Positions 52,104 through 60,341 of a stretch of DNA of 64,000 bases are shown in pieces. The notes below the pieces were generated by a model. That model made no database searches. It was not told the origin of the DNA and was given only the letters and a program-made list of their open reading frames with translations. This DNA comes from FEN-1297 sp964498065. GTDB lineage: Bacteria > Bacteroidota > Ignavibacteria > Ignavibacteriales > Ignavibacteriaceae. Made by a program: the position numbers and the translations under genes. Location of the stretch: the NCBI GenBank assembly GCA_964498065.1, contig CAZCFZ010000012.1, positions 1-64,000 on the forward strand. The letters are read 5' to 3'. The first letter of the stretch is position 1; every line of letters starts with the position of its first letter.

Positions 52104-52874
52104 ATGCAAGATGCAATAACTACAAACGGCTTTGAAGTTGTCTATAAAAAACCGGCAACTTTAACCGATACACCATTTCATTATTGCCCCGGATGCGGTC
52201 ATAGTGTAGTGCACCGTGTGATTATGGAAGTGGTTGAAGAACTTGGTATCCAGGAACAAACAATTGGTGTTGCACCCGTCGGATGTTCGGTATTTGCTTA
52301 TCATTATATGGATGTTGACATGCAGGAGGCTGCTCACGGCAGAGCAAGCGCGGTTGCTACAGGCATTAAAAGAATTTTGCCCGAAAAATATGTTTTCTCA
52401 TATCAAGGCGACGGTGATTTAGCGGCTATCGGAACCGCAGAGACAATCCATACTGTTAATAGAGGGGAAAATATTTTAATGATATTCATTAACAATGCTA
52501 TTTACGGAATGACAGGCGGGCAGATGGCTCCTACGACCTTATTGAAACAGGTTACTTCTACATCTCCTTTCGGAAGAGAGCATGAGGTAATGGGTTATCC
52601 GTTAAAAATAACGGACTTGCTTGCTCAGCTTCCCGGAGCTTACTATGTTACCAGACAGTCTGTTCACTCTGCGATTGCAGTTAGGAGATTAAAAAAGGCA
52701 GTCATCAAATCTTTTGAATATCAGAAATTAAATCACGGTACTTCATTTATTGAAGTTGTTTCCAACTGTCCATCAGGATGGAAAATGACCCCTGTAGAAA
52801 GCAATAAATGGCTTGAGGAAAATATGTTTCCTCTTTATCCGCTGGGTGATTTAAAAGTACCAAAAGACAAATAA
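52104..52874 (+). CDS. 2-oxoacid:ferredoxin oxidoreductase beta subunit (TPP-binding)
   Basis: A 256-residue beta subunit that binds thiamine diphosphate. The TPP/Mg motif is SYQGDGDLAAIGTAETIHTV followed by FINNAIYGMTGGQMAPTTL. The N-terminal CPGCGHSVVHRVI carries a cysteine pair seen in this subunit family. It is 11 bases after the alpha gene. A hairpin with TCCGGAA (52881-52887) and TTCCGG separates it from the gamma gene, which may tune relative expression. Confidence 0.92.
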   Translation: MQDAITTNGFEVVYKKPATLTDTPFHYCPGCGHSVVHRVIMEVVEELGIQEQTIGVAPVGCSVFAYHYMDVDMQEAAHGRASAVATGIKRILPEKYVFSYQGDGDLAAIGTAETIHTVNRGENILMIFINNAIYGMTGGQMAPTTLLKQVTSTSPFGREHEVMGYPLKITDLLAQLPGAYYVTRQSVHSAIAVRRLKKAVIKSFEYQKLNHGTSFIEVVSNCPSGWKMTPVESNKWLEENMFPLYPLGDLKVPKDK

Positions 52875-52944
52875 GATTGATCCGGAAATATTTTTGTTCC
52901 GGGGAGATGTGAAATATTAATAGTATTTTTTAGAGGAATTAAAA

Positions 52945-53514
52945 ATGCAAAAACCACATGAAATAATTTTTGCAGGTTTCGGCGGGCAGGGTATTTTATC
53001 TATGGGACAGATAATTGCGTATGCTGCAATGATTGAAAATAAAGAGATAAGCTGGATGCCTTCTTACGGACCCGAAATGAGAGGCGGTACCGCTAACTGT
53101 ATTGTTATTGTTTCACCGACAAGAATTAGTTCTCCGATAATTTCAAGATTTGATTCTGCAATTGTGCTGAACCAGCCGTCTTTAGATAAATTTGAGAATA
53201 GTATAAAACCGGGCGGATTATTAATGTATGAAAGATCGACAATATTGAATCCGCCGACAAGAACCGATATTGAAGTAATTGGTTTGGCTGCAAACGAAGA
53301 AGCTCAAAAGTTAAATAAAAAACAAGTTGCAAATATGATATTTGTCGGAGCTTTTTTGGAAAGAAGGCCAGTAGTAAAAATTGAAAACATTGTAAAAGCT
53401 TTAAAGAAAGTACTGCCGGAGCGGCATCATCATTTGATACCTGTTAACGAGCAGGCGCTTGAAATAGGCAGTCGATTATCAAAAGAAATTGAACAAACAA
53501 TTATTCAACAATAA
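52945..53514 (+). CDS. 2-oxoacid:ferredoxin oxidoreductase gamma subunit
   Basis: A 189-residue gamma subunit of the POR/KOR type. It begins HEIIFAGFGGQGILSMGQII, the family's glycine-rich motif, followed by SWMPSYGPEMRGGTANCIV. This subunit binds CoA in related enzymes. It completes the four-gene oxidoreductase. It lies 70 bases after the beta gene with AGAGGA before the start. Confidence 0.92.
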   Translation: MQKPHEIIFAGFGGQGILSMGQIIAYAAMIENKEISWMPSYGPEMRGGTANCIVIVSPTRISSPIISRFDSAIVLNQPSLDKFENSIKPGGLLMYERSTILNPPTRTDIEVIGLAANEEAQKLNKKQVANMIFVGAFLERRPVVKIENIVKALKKVLPERHHHLIPVNEQALEIGSRLSKEIEQTIIQQ

Positions 53515-53542
53515 CATCACTCATTAAGAAGTGAGGTGAAAC

Positions 53543-53812
53543 GTGAAGGAAAATGAAGTAAAGTGTATGCACGCATGTAAAAACACATGTGCAATGTTGA
53601 ACGAGGCGTTACGCAAAGAAGCTGCTATTGTAAGATTTTATGAAGGCATGCAGGATGAATGCAACTTACCGGAGGTAAGCAGTTTTATAGCCGATATCAT
53701 TGAAGATAAAAGGAAGGGGATCCTTCGTATAATTCAAAAGCTGAATGAAATTCACGCTCGATCTCAAGTTATTGACGGTGTTATATCAAGCTTTAATAAT
53801 ATCGACGGCTAG
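53543..53812 (+). CDS. small Cys-containing helical protein of the oxidoreductase operon
   Basis: An 89-residue protein starting at GTG 53543, preceded by AGGTGA. The N-terminus has three regularly spaced cysteines (CMHACKNTC), and the rest is two amphipathic helices (EALRKEAAIVRFYEGMQDEC, FIADIIEDKRKGILRIIQKL) recalling half of a rubrerythrin-like four-helix bundle, with E/Y spacing in the first helix. I do not recognise a named family. It lies 28 bases after the gamma subunit gene and is likely co-transcribed; an oxygen-protection or metal role would be a guess. Confidence 0.65.
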   Translation: MKENEVKCMHACKNTCAMLNEALRKEAAIVRFYEGMQDECNLPEVSSFIADIIEDKRKGILRIIQKLNEIHARSQVIDGVISSFNNIDG

Positions 53813-53861
53813 TAATTTCTAAAATTGAAGTTTTGCTTTTCAAAGATTAAAATCAGTAGAT

Positions 53862-53892
53862 TTGACACGGCAAAGATTGTTAAGTATATTTG
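53862..53892 (+). promoter_or_regulatory. near-consensus promoter of the initiator tRNA
   Basis: TTGACA (53862-53867) and TATATT (53885-53890) are 17 bases apart. The extended forms TTTG (53861-53864) and TATATTTG (53885-53892) also satisfy the Bacteroidota -33/-7 pattern. The start site would be near 53899, giving a leader of about 55 bases before the tRNA. Confidence 0.8.
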
Positions 53893-53954
53893 TAGTCCGA
53901 ATTTTAATTACGGTTAAGAAAAACAGATAATAAAGTTATTAAAAAATTTTACAT

Positions 53955-54027
<73 letters not shown>

Positions 54028-54034
54028 CAAGAAT

Positions 54035-54064
54035 AAAAAACCTGAACATTAGTTCGGGTTTTTT
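54035..54064 (+). terminator. intrinsic terminator after the initiator tRNA
   Basis: CCTGAAC (54041-54047) pairs with GTTCGGG (54052-54058) with one G-T wobble and a 4-base loop ATTA. It is preceded by six A residues and followed by TTTTTT (54059-54064). It ends the tRNA transcript. Confidence 0.9.
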
Positions 54065-54130
54065 ATTTTAAAAATTAAACGGGGAGTTACTTTTTTATAA
54101 GTCTAGTTAATTTAAACTCAGATTAAAAAT

Positions 54131-54158
54131 AAAAAAATCCGGTCATCGCCGGATTTTT
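54131..54158 (-). terminator. bidirectional terminator after the STAS gene
   Basis: ATCCGG (54137-54142) and CCGGAT (54149-54154) pair around TCATCG, with A residues on the left and T residues on the right, so it works in both directions. On the minus strand it follows the STAS gene at 54291. Confidence 0.8.
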
Positions 54159-54290
54159 CGGGGAGACAAGACACACTAACTTAAAGGAGTTCTTTTATAT
54201 TTTAATTTCTGGTTTTAATTATATATTTGAAAAATATTCTCCCCTGCCGAATTCAGATGAAAAACATTTTTTAATCTTATCATTTATAAT

Positions 54291-54656
54291 TTATCTATGT
54301 ATTATTGTTTCATGAAAATTGAAACTCTCTACAGCCTCCTCAAGTGTATCATATGTATTAAAGATAGTTAAAGTACCTACTTTTTCCATTAAAGTTTGAA
54401 CAACAGAAGCAGGCTTAACAAGACGAATCTCGCCGCCTATCTTAGCCATGTTTTTTAAAGCCACGACTAGTACACCCAAAAAGGTTGAATCAATGAATTC
54501 ACACTGTCTTATATCGACGATTAATTTCTTGAAGCGCATTTCATAGTCGTCGTTCAATATTCTTTTGAATTCTCCCGCTTCCTTGTATGTTGCTCTGCTC
54601 AGGTTTACAATTTCAACCACTATATCTTTTATAACTATTTTGCCGAAGTCTTCCAA
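54291..54656 (-). CDS. STAS-domain anti-anti-sigma factor-like protein
   Basis: A 121-residue single STAS domain. KLIVDIRQCEFIDSTFLGVLV contains the site corresponding to the phosphorylated residue, here in DST, and the C-terminal helix DTLEEAVESF matches the family. It is more divergent than the STAS protein at 15265, and no kinase or phosphatase gene is near it. It may act in a partner-switching cascade encoded elsewhere. Confidence 0.82.
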   Translation of the reverse strand: MEDFGKIVIKDIVVEIVNLSRATYKEAGEFKRILNDDYEMRFKKLIVDIRQCEFIDSTFLGVLVVALKNMAKIGGEIRLVKPASVVQTLMEKVGTLTIFNTYDTLEEAVESFNFHETIIHR

Positions 54657-55246
54657 TTTAGCCCTCGAATATTTGTTTAATATTTAATCGTCTATATCTC
54701 TTGTGACCAATTATCATACCAAATAAATCATTTTTAATTTTGATTGGATTACAAATTTTTATCAAGGATCTGTTGTCTCAAAATGATGAGCCCTTTCAGC
54801 TCAGCACAAATTAATACATAAATTCCCTTTCCAAAAGAAAAATGTCAATATCTGTTGTTATATTTTACTAAAATTCTATTTTTGTCTTTTATTTTATAAT
54901 AAAATCCGTTTTTACCTAAATAGCTTAAGAATATAAAATTTTAGCAGTTTAATGAGGTCAGTCGAATTCTATATAATCAATTTATATAAATTTAGCAATA
55001 AACTTATATCCACAATTATATATATAACATTTGGTTCTATGATCTATATAATACTTTACTGCAAATAAACGGTCTATTTGCTTTTAATTTATGAAATAAT
55101 TATTTTCACCTTCGACATTCTATCAAATCCAATAAATAACGGCACTATTTCTGAATAATTAAGTGCATCCGGAAATAAATGTATATGTCATTATTTTATA
55201 TGCATAATCATCATTTGTTATAATATATGAGGCAATAGTAATCAAT
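54657..55246. other. 590-base AT-rich non-coding stretch
   Basis: No gene seen. It lies between divergent transcription units and should hold the promoters of the STAS gene and the T9SS protein gene. The only visible structure is GCAAATA (55061-55067) with TATTTGC (55075-55081) followed by TTTTAATTT, a weak terminator-like hairpin on the plus strand with no gene before it. Confidence 0.4.
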
Positions 55247-57223
55247 ATGGGAAAAACACTACCCTTTCGTTCTCTTTATTTTCCGAGTCTACATATAGTA
55301 AGACCCAGCTTCAAATTTTTTCTTAATGTAGTCATTAAGAGTGTGTTAATATTATTATTGTTTGGTTTTTCTGAAATATATTCTCAAACAACTGTTTTTT
55401 CAGATAACTTTGAACTCGGCAGCACTAAATGGACTTTTCAGGGGACGTGGGGATTGGTAACTAGTTTATCATATTCGACATCACATTCGCTTTCTACTGC
55501 TACATCCGGTGATTATCAAAGCGATCAAAATATCTCGGCAACATTAAAAAATGGAGTTAATTTATCTTCTTATAAAGATGCTGAGATTGAATTTTACGGT
55601 CGGTATCAATTGGAACAGGGATTTGATTACGGCTATTTGGAACTTTCAATTGACGGCGGAACAACTTGGTATAAGATTGATTCTTATAACGGCTATCTTA
55701 ATTCATGGACTTTATTTAAATACGATATTGGCAGTTTTGCCGGAAGCTCCAATGTACTTATCAGGTTCCGTTTAAAAAGCGACCAATATATAAATTACCC
55801 GGGTATGTATATAGATAATTTTCAAATATTGGGATCAAATACCGACACAACAGGACCTTTTATTGTTACACAAAGTCCTTCGTTTTATCAAGGCACACAA
55901 ACAAACGATACGGTTAGTGCGCAAATTTACGATGCTACGGGAATTCAATCGGCAACGCTTTATTATAAAGTGGATGGTGCCGGCCCTTATAGTATTGGCC
56001 CAACCTCAAATAATGGAAATAATTATACCTTTATTATTCCTTTCCAAACATCGGGTGCAATGGTATATTATAAAATCGGAGCAATAGATAGTTCACCGAA
56101 TCATAATGCTAGTGATACTTCAAAAGCTGATGCCAATTATTTTATTTCAGGCACGTATCTAAGTTATGATAACGGTTCTGCGGACGGAGTAGACTTTTTT
56201 AATTCCGGCAGCGGAGCTGCAGTTAAAATTTCTATGCCTTCAGGAGGAAAGGGTACTTTGGTTGCTGCCTTAATAAGAAACTATGTTGATAATAATAATC
56301 CGGGAAGTAATATGCTTTTCCATGTTTGGGCTGATAGCGGCGGTATGCCCGGAACCGATTTAATTACGCCCTTTATTGTTTCGCCGTCTGCAACACTTAC
56401 AAATACAAGTCCTATGACGGTTATTGATCTAAGACCTTACAGCCTTAAATTAAGTAATCTTACAGGAGATGTTTATATCGGATTCACTGTACCATCGGGA
56501 ACCGTAAATATTATGAGACCAAATTCGGCCAGCAGCTTAAGGTCGTTTAATTATAACGGCAGTACATGGAGTTCGGTCACCAGCACGGATTATGAAATGA
56601 GAGCAGTGATTAATGATGAAAATGCACTTCCGGTAGAATTAACAACTTTTACAGCTTCTTCAATTAATTCAGGTATTGAATTAAAATGGTCAACTGCAAC
56701 GGAAATTAACAATTATGGATTTGATATTGAAAGAAGACAGGTGAACGGAGACGGGAATACGGAGTCCGGAGAATGGGTAAAAATAGGTTTTGTTCAGGGA
56801 AATGGAAATAGTAATTCGCCGAAGGAATATACTTTTTTCGATAATAACTTAACGAGCGGAAATAAATTTCAATACAGATTAAAGCAGATTGATGACAATG
56901 GAAATTTTAAGTACTCCAATACAATTGAAATAAAAGCAGTACCTGCCGATTTTGGATTAGCACAAAATTTTCCGAATCCCTTTAATCCGTCAACTACTAT
57001 AAAATATTACACACCAAAAAACTCTTTTGTAACTTTGAAAATTTATGATATGCTGGGTAGAGAGATTGCCACATTGGTAAACGAACAAATTCCCCCTGGT
57101 TACCATGAAGCAATATGGAATGGATTGGACGGAAAAGGAGAGTCGGTTTCAAGCGGTGTTTATATTTATAGATTAACTGCCGGAAGTTTTTCTCAAACAA
57201 AAAAGATGAATTTGCTTAAATAA
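55247..57223 (+). CDS. secreted protein with T9SS sorting domain
   Basis: A 658-residue secreted protein. A signal peptide with a long polar N-region has its hydrophobic core at about residues 32-42 (VLILLLFGFSEIYS). Residues about 50-195 resemble a jelly-roll domain of the immune-inhibitor-A/MAM kind (ISATLKNGVNLSSYKDAEIE, YGYLELSIDGGTTWYKID). After further beta domains, the last 90 residues are a FlgD-like type IX secretion tail (FGLAQNFPNPFNPSTTIKYY, SSGVYIYRLTAGSFSQTKKM). No catalytic residues are evident. Monocistronic, with a strong hairpin at its 3-prime end. Confidence 0.85.
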   Translation: MGKTLPFRSLYFPSLHIVRPSFKFFLNVVIKSVLILLLFGFSEIYSQTTVFSDNFELGSTKWTFQGTWGLVTSLSYSTSHSLSTATSGDYQSDQNISATLKNGVNLSSYKDAEIEFYGRYQLEQGFDYGYLELSIDGGTTWYKIDSYNGYLNSWTLFKYDIGSFAGSSNVLIRFRLKSDQYINYPGMYIDNFQILGSNTDTTGPFIVTQSPSFYQGTQTNDTVSAQIYDATGIQSATLYYKVDGAGPYSIGPTSNNGNNYTFIIPFQTSGAMVYYKIGAIDSSPNHNASDTSKADANYFISGTYLSYDNGSADGVDFFNSGSGAAVKISMPSGGKGTLVAALIRNYVDNNNPGSNMLFHVWADSGGMPGTDLITPFIVSPSATLTNTSPMTVIDLRPYSLKLSNLTGDVYIGFTVPSGTVNIMRPNSASSLRSFNYNGSTWSSVTSTDYEMRAVINDENALPVELTTFTASSINSGIELKWSTATEINNYGFDIERRQVNGDGNTESGEWVKIGFVQGNGNSNSPKEYTFFDNNLTSGNKFQYRLKQIDDNGNFKYSNTIEIKAVPADFGLAQNFPNPFNPSTTIKYYTPKNSFVTLKIYDMLGREIATLVNEQIPPGYHEAIWNGLDGKGESVSSGVYIYRLTAGSFSQTKKMNLLK

Positions 57224-57252
57224 ACCAAATCTTTCTTTTAGGTTAAAATTAA

Positions 57253-57288
57253 GGCTGCTTTTTGTTTATATTAAAACAGAAAGCAGCC
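57253..57288. terminator. strong hairpin between convergent genes
   Basis: The arms 57253-57267 (GGCTGCTTTTTGTTT) and 57274-57288 (AAACAGAAAGCAGCC) form a 15-bp stem with one G-T pair and a 6-base loop. There is no long T run on either side, so it may protect the 3-prime end of the T9SS message or halt transcription with help. Confidence 0.6.
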
Positions 57289-57339
57289 GGAAGTTAAAAT
57301 ACTAAAATACTAACTTTGCGGTACAAAATAATTTTCGAA

Positions 57340-58071
57340 TCAGTCCTCAAAAAACTCTGTTCCCTTTCTATCGATATAGCCCCAATTTTTTTGAATTCTA
57401 ACTACGGCCAGAGGCCCTCCATCGTCTATAATTTCATCATATTTGTTCGGGGTAATTCCTTTCCCTTCTTTGTCAATTAATCCCCACCACCCGTTCGATT
57501 CAACTTTAACAATGCCGTCATGAAACTCACCAACGGCAGAATAAGTATTCTGTATAACCTGCTTCCCGCGATTATTTATAAAACCCCAAAGTCCTCCTTG
57601 TTTAACTGCCGCCAAGCCCTCGCTGAAATTTCCGATGCTTTCATATTTTACAGATGTAATTTGCTTGCCGTTTGTATCAATAAATCCCCACATATTATTA
57701 AGTTTAACAGGAAAGATACCTTCAAAATAGTCACCGATACCTTGGTATTGAAGCGGAATAACCTCTTTGCCTTTTGAATTTATCACTCCCCATTTCCCGC
57801 CAAAGACTTCTTCTTTTTCATTTTTCTTAATACCAAAATTTACTTTAGCAAAGCCGTTTTCGAAATCCTCAACCATATCGTATATCAAATCGGTAATTTC
57901 TCTACCCTCTTCATTAATGAATCCCCATTTGTTGTTTAATTTTACTTTTACAATACCCTCTTTAAAATCACCAACAAATTCATACTTAATTTGAATTACA
58001 ACCTTTTTATATTTATCGCAGAAACCCCATTTATCTTTTTTCCTATATCTGATTAATTTGGGCAACTGCAC
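57340..58071 (-). CDS. WG-repeat protein
   Basis: A 243-residue protein made of about ten WG repeats, each near 22 residues, with units such as KWGFCDKYKKVVIQIKYEFV, NKWGFINEEGREITDLIYD and LWGFINNRGKQVIQNTYSAV. There is no signal peptide or membrane span, so it is probably cytoplasmic. WG-repeat (KWG leptospira-type) proteins are common in Bacteroidota, and their function is unknown. Its DNA repeats are coding repeats and are not CRISPR-like. Confidence 0.88.
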   Translation of the reverse strand: MQLPKLIRYRKKDKWGFCDKYKKVVIQIKYEFVGDFKEGIVKVKLNNKWGFINEEGREITDLIYDMVEDFENGFAKVNFGIKKNEKEEVFGGKWGVINSKGKEVIPLQYQGIGDYFEGIFPVKLNNMWGFIDTNGKQITSVKYESIGNFSEGLAAVKQGGLWGFINNRGKQVIQNTYSAVGEFHDGIVKVESNGWWGLIDKEGKGITPNKYDEIIDDGGPLAVVRIQKNWGYIDRKGTEFFED

Positions 58072-58324
58072 AATTATTTTCCCTTTCTGTCCTTGCAGAC
58101 TTTTTGTAATTGAAACAAATTATTATTAAAACATTCACCTAAAAATTAAATAACATTATTATGTATGAATAAATTATACATAAGAGAAGAAATTTAATAT
58201 AAAATAATAATTTTAGGGCTCTTTTAAAGGACAAAAATTTAAGCTGTTATAATACTATTTCGAAAGAAATTTCGCATGTAATGATTTTTTATGAGCTCTA
58301 AATTTTCATCTTTTTCCGCAATCA

Positions 58325-58879
58325 CTAGTTATGATATCTAAGATGCTCTTTCTTTTTGTTATGGTTTGCATTTTTATCCTCTTCGGTTTTGAATGCATTA
58401 AACTGTTCAGGAGTCATAGTAGTCATTTTTTTTACGAATGCAACTATTGCCCAAATCTGTCTGTCGGATTTTGCGGAATTAAACTCAGGCATCCCGGTCA
58501 TCTTAATACCGTTTTTAATAATCCAATATAATTCAGAGGGTTTCCAGTCCGTCGCTGCTTGAACTAAAGGAGGGGGAGGCGGATACATTTGAGGGGCTTT
58601 TTCCGGCCTTTTTGTTCCCGGTGCACCATGGCATCCTATACATGAATGAGTGTACTCTGTGAATCCGATACTAACAAGCGAAGAGTCGCTAATATCCAAT
58701 GCATTGATAAATTGAGCATGATATTTTACTGAATTATCAACTGTTTTGCTTATTATCCAGCGTGTAATTGAATTATGGGGAACTGTAGCACCTATATTAT
58801 AAATTCCGGAATATATATAAATAAGAAAAGCAGCTATTATTGCAATTAAAGTACCTACAACCGTAAGGAAGGTTCTCAT
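58325..58879 (-). CDS. membrane-anchored mono-haem cytochrome c
   Basis: A 184-residue c-type cytochrome. The N-terminus is an uncleaved-type membrane anchor (LTVVGTLIAIIAAFLIYIYS). One haem site CIGCH is at about residues 82-86, and the distal methionine candidate is in GIKMTGMPEFNSAKS at about 125-139. The C-terminal tail is Lys/His-rich. It may carry electrons on the periplasmic side in a respiratory chain; no oxidase or reductase gene is next to it. Confidence 0.88.
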   Translation of the reverse strand: MRTFLTVVGTLIAIIAAFLIYIYSGIYNIGATVPHNSITRWIISKTVDNSVKYHAQFINALDISDSSLVSIGFTEYTHSCIGCHGAPGTKRPEKAPQMYPPPPPLVQAATDWKPSELYWIIKNGIKMTGMPEFNSAKSDRQIWAIVAFVKKMTTMTPEQFNAFKTEEDKNANHNKKKEHLRYHN

Positions 58880-59109
58880 AATTTCTCCTTGTTATTTAAT
58901 TTCAATTCAATATTCAAAAAAATATAAATACAGCATTATTAACTACAGCATATCCTTAAAAATTCTTATTCTTAGTTTCATTTGCCGGTTTATTAATTAC
59001 ATAAATTAACCTAATACTCAGCAAAATATAAAAAAAAATATTTGTATATTCTTTATATAAGGCACATTTAATTCTTTAAGAAAGGTCGTATTAAAACAAT
59101 TAAAATGAT

Positions 59110-59137
59110 AAAAAAAGCCGGGATAATCCGGCTTTTT
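59110..59137 (-). terminator. bidirectional terminator after the HEAT-repeat gene
   Basis: GCCGG (59117-59121) and CCGGC (59128-59132) pair around GATAAT, extended by A and T runs on either side. On the minus strand the T run follows the hairpin, 27 bases after the stop of the gene at 59164. Confidence 0.8.
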
Positions 59138-59163
59138 AAATTAAATAATTTAATTGCGTAAAA

Positions 59164-59580
59164 TTAGAGAGTTTTTTCCTTTTCATTTTCCGCATAAGTA
59201 AAACTAGAGTAAAATTTTGCACATAAGTTCCTCACTCTTTCACTTTTGTCAAAATCCGAGGCTTGTTTCACTGCATAAACTGCTTTACCTGTCCCGATTT
59301 TTACTAGTGACAAAGCAGCTATAATACGTGCCTCTTCGGATTTTTCATTATTTAACATCTTCATTAAAGGAATAATGGCTTCCGATATTTTATATTCGCC
59401 TAAAAAATAAGCGCTGCTGATACGAAGCCCTAAGTTATTGGAATTTAAACCTACCAAGTAATTATCAATTGAATTTTCCGTTAATTGTATATTTCCGTTT
59501 GATTTTACTTCTTGCGCAAAAATTGAAACCGAGCCTAACAACAATAGGGAAACGGCTAAAATTACTATTTGCTTTTTCAT
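59164..59580 (-). CDS. exported HEAT-repeat protein
   Basis: A 138-residue protein with a signal peptide (MKKQIVILAVSLLLLGSVSI, cut near FAQ) and about two or three HEAT-like repeats (GLRISSAYFLGEYKISEAII, ARIIAALSLVKIGTGKAVYA). It is probably a periplasmic binding or scaffold protein. ATG 59580 is chosen for the signal peptide and because AGGGTAC lies just upstream; an earlier in-frame ATG at 59622 would mask the signal. Function unknown. Confidence 0.75.
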   Translation of the reverse strand: MKKQIVILAVSLLLLGSVSIFAQEVKSNGNIQLTENSIDNYLVGLNSNNLGLRISSAYFLGEYKISEAIIPLMKMLNNEKSEEARIIAALSLVKIGTGKAVYAVKQASDFDKSERVRNLCAKFYSSFTYAENEKEKTL

Positions 59581-59755
59581 CTTAGTACCCTCTTGTTTTT
59601 TAAATATTAATTCAAATCTCACCTAATAATATAACCTAAAGAAGCTTTTACGATAACAATTTAATGATGGAAGGCTTTTCGAAATGATTAATACTAATAG
59701 TATGCAGATAGCAGGAGGCTGTACAATAATCGCAAATAATATAAATTTATTAAAT

Positions 59756-59862
59756 GAGGCTGTCTCAAAAGTAATATTTTTTAGAAAATTGAACACGGAT
59801 AACGCTGATTTTTACTGATTTACACAGATTTTAATATTGAATATTACTTTTGAGACGGCCTC
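59756..59862. repeat. MITE-like palindromic repeat, copy 2
   Basis: A 107-base element with 23-base inverted ends that match at 22 positions: 59756-59778 (GAGGCTGTCTCAAAAGTA then ATATT) and 59840-59862. The core AACACGGATAACGCTGATTT continues with ACTGATTTACACAGATTTT in a 10-11-base phase and aligns with the reverse complement of the core at 46008-46131. The termini differ between the two copies. It lies between two minus-strand genes. Confidence 0.75.
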
Positions 59863-59870
59863 GTAAATTT

Positions 59871-60221
59871 TTAATTACCCTGATACAGGCCTATTACGTT
59901 TCCATCCGGATCTTTTATAAGAGCATAGGCACCCATTGCCGGTATAATAGTTTTACCGCGGAAGACATCGCCGCCTAATTCTTTTGCTTTTTTTAAATAA
60001 TCTTCAACAGCATTTACTCTAACATGAAATATGGTTGTTTCACCTTGTGAAACTTTTTCAACTTTCTTCAATCCCAGAGTAAATCCTTTGTGTGTATTAA
60101 ATAAAAGATATCCGTTTCCAAACGGTTTAAATTCCCAGCCAAACAATTTGGCAAAGAAATCTTTACTTTTATCTAGGTCTGTTGTTGGAATTTCTGCATG
60201 TGCTAATAAATCTGATGCCAT
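59871..60221 (-). CDS. VOC superfamily (glyoxalase/bleomycin resistance-like) protein
   Basis: A 116-residue protein with the paired beta-alpha-beta-beta-beta units of the VOC fold: HAEIPTTDLDKSKDFFAKLF, TIFHVRVNAVEDYLKKAKEL and the C-terminal LIKDPDGNVIGLYQG. The residues H8 and the Glu expected for metal binding are only partly conserved, so a catalytic role is not assured. Family members include small-molecule isomerases, dioxygenases and binding proteins. Monocistronic. Confidence 0.88.
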   Translation of the reverse strand: MASDLLAHAEIPTTDLDKSKDFFAKLFGWEFKPFGNGYLLFNTHKGFTLGLKKVEKVSQGETTIFHVRVNAVEDYLKKAKELGGDVFRGKTIIPAMGAYALIKDPDGNVIGLYQGN

Positions 60222-60341
60222 TTTAAGATCCCTGATTAATGGTTAGAATCAAAAATTAAATATTTAAATGAGCGAATTAATAATTCTTATTTCCGGTTTC
60301 TAAAATAAAAATATCTTTTGTAAGATAAAACCGATATATAA

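Noticed and set aside
54780..54812. Short dyad TGAGC/GCTCA as a terminator
   Set aside because: Only five pairs, no T run on either strand and no gene to terminate.
57340..58071. Regularly spaced DNA repeats that could suggest a CRISPR array
   Set aside because: They are the coding repeats of a continuous WG-repeat protein and vary in length and sequence; there are no cas genes in the window.
59684..59818. A 44-codon open frame with an IAGGCTII stretch, recalling a double-glycine leader peptide
   Set aside because: It runs into the palindromic repeat for its stop codon, has no ribosome binding site or RiPP enzymes nearby, and is best explained by chance.
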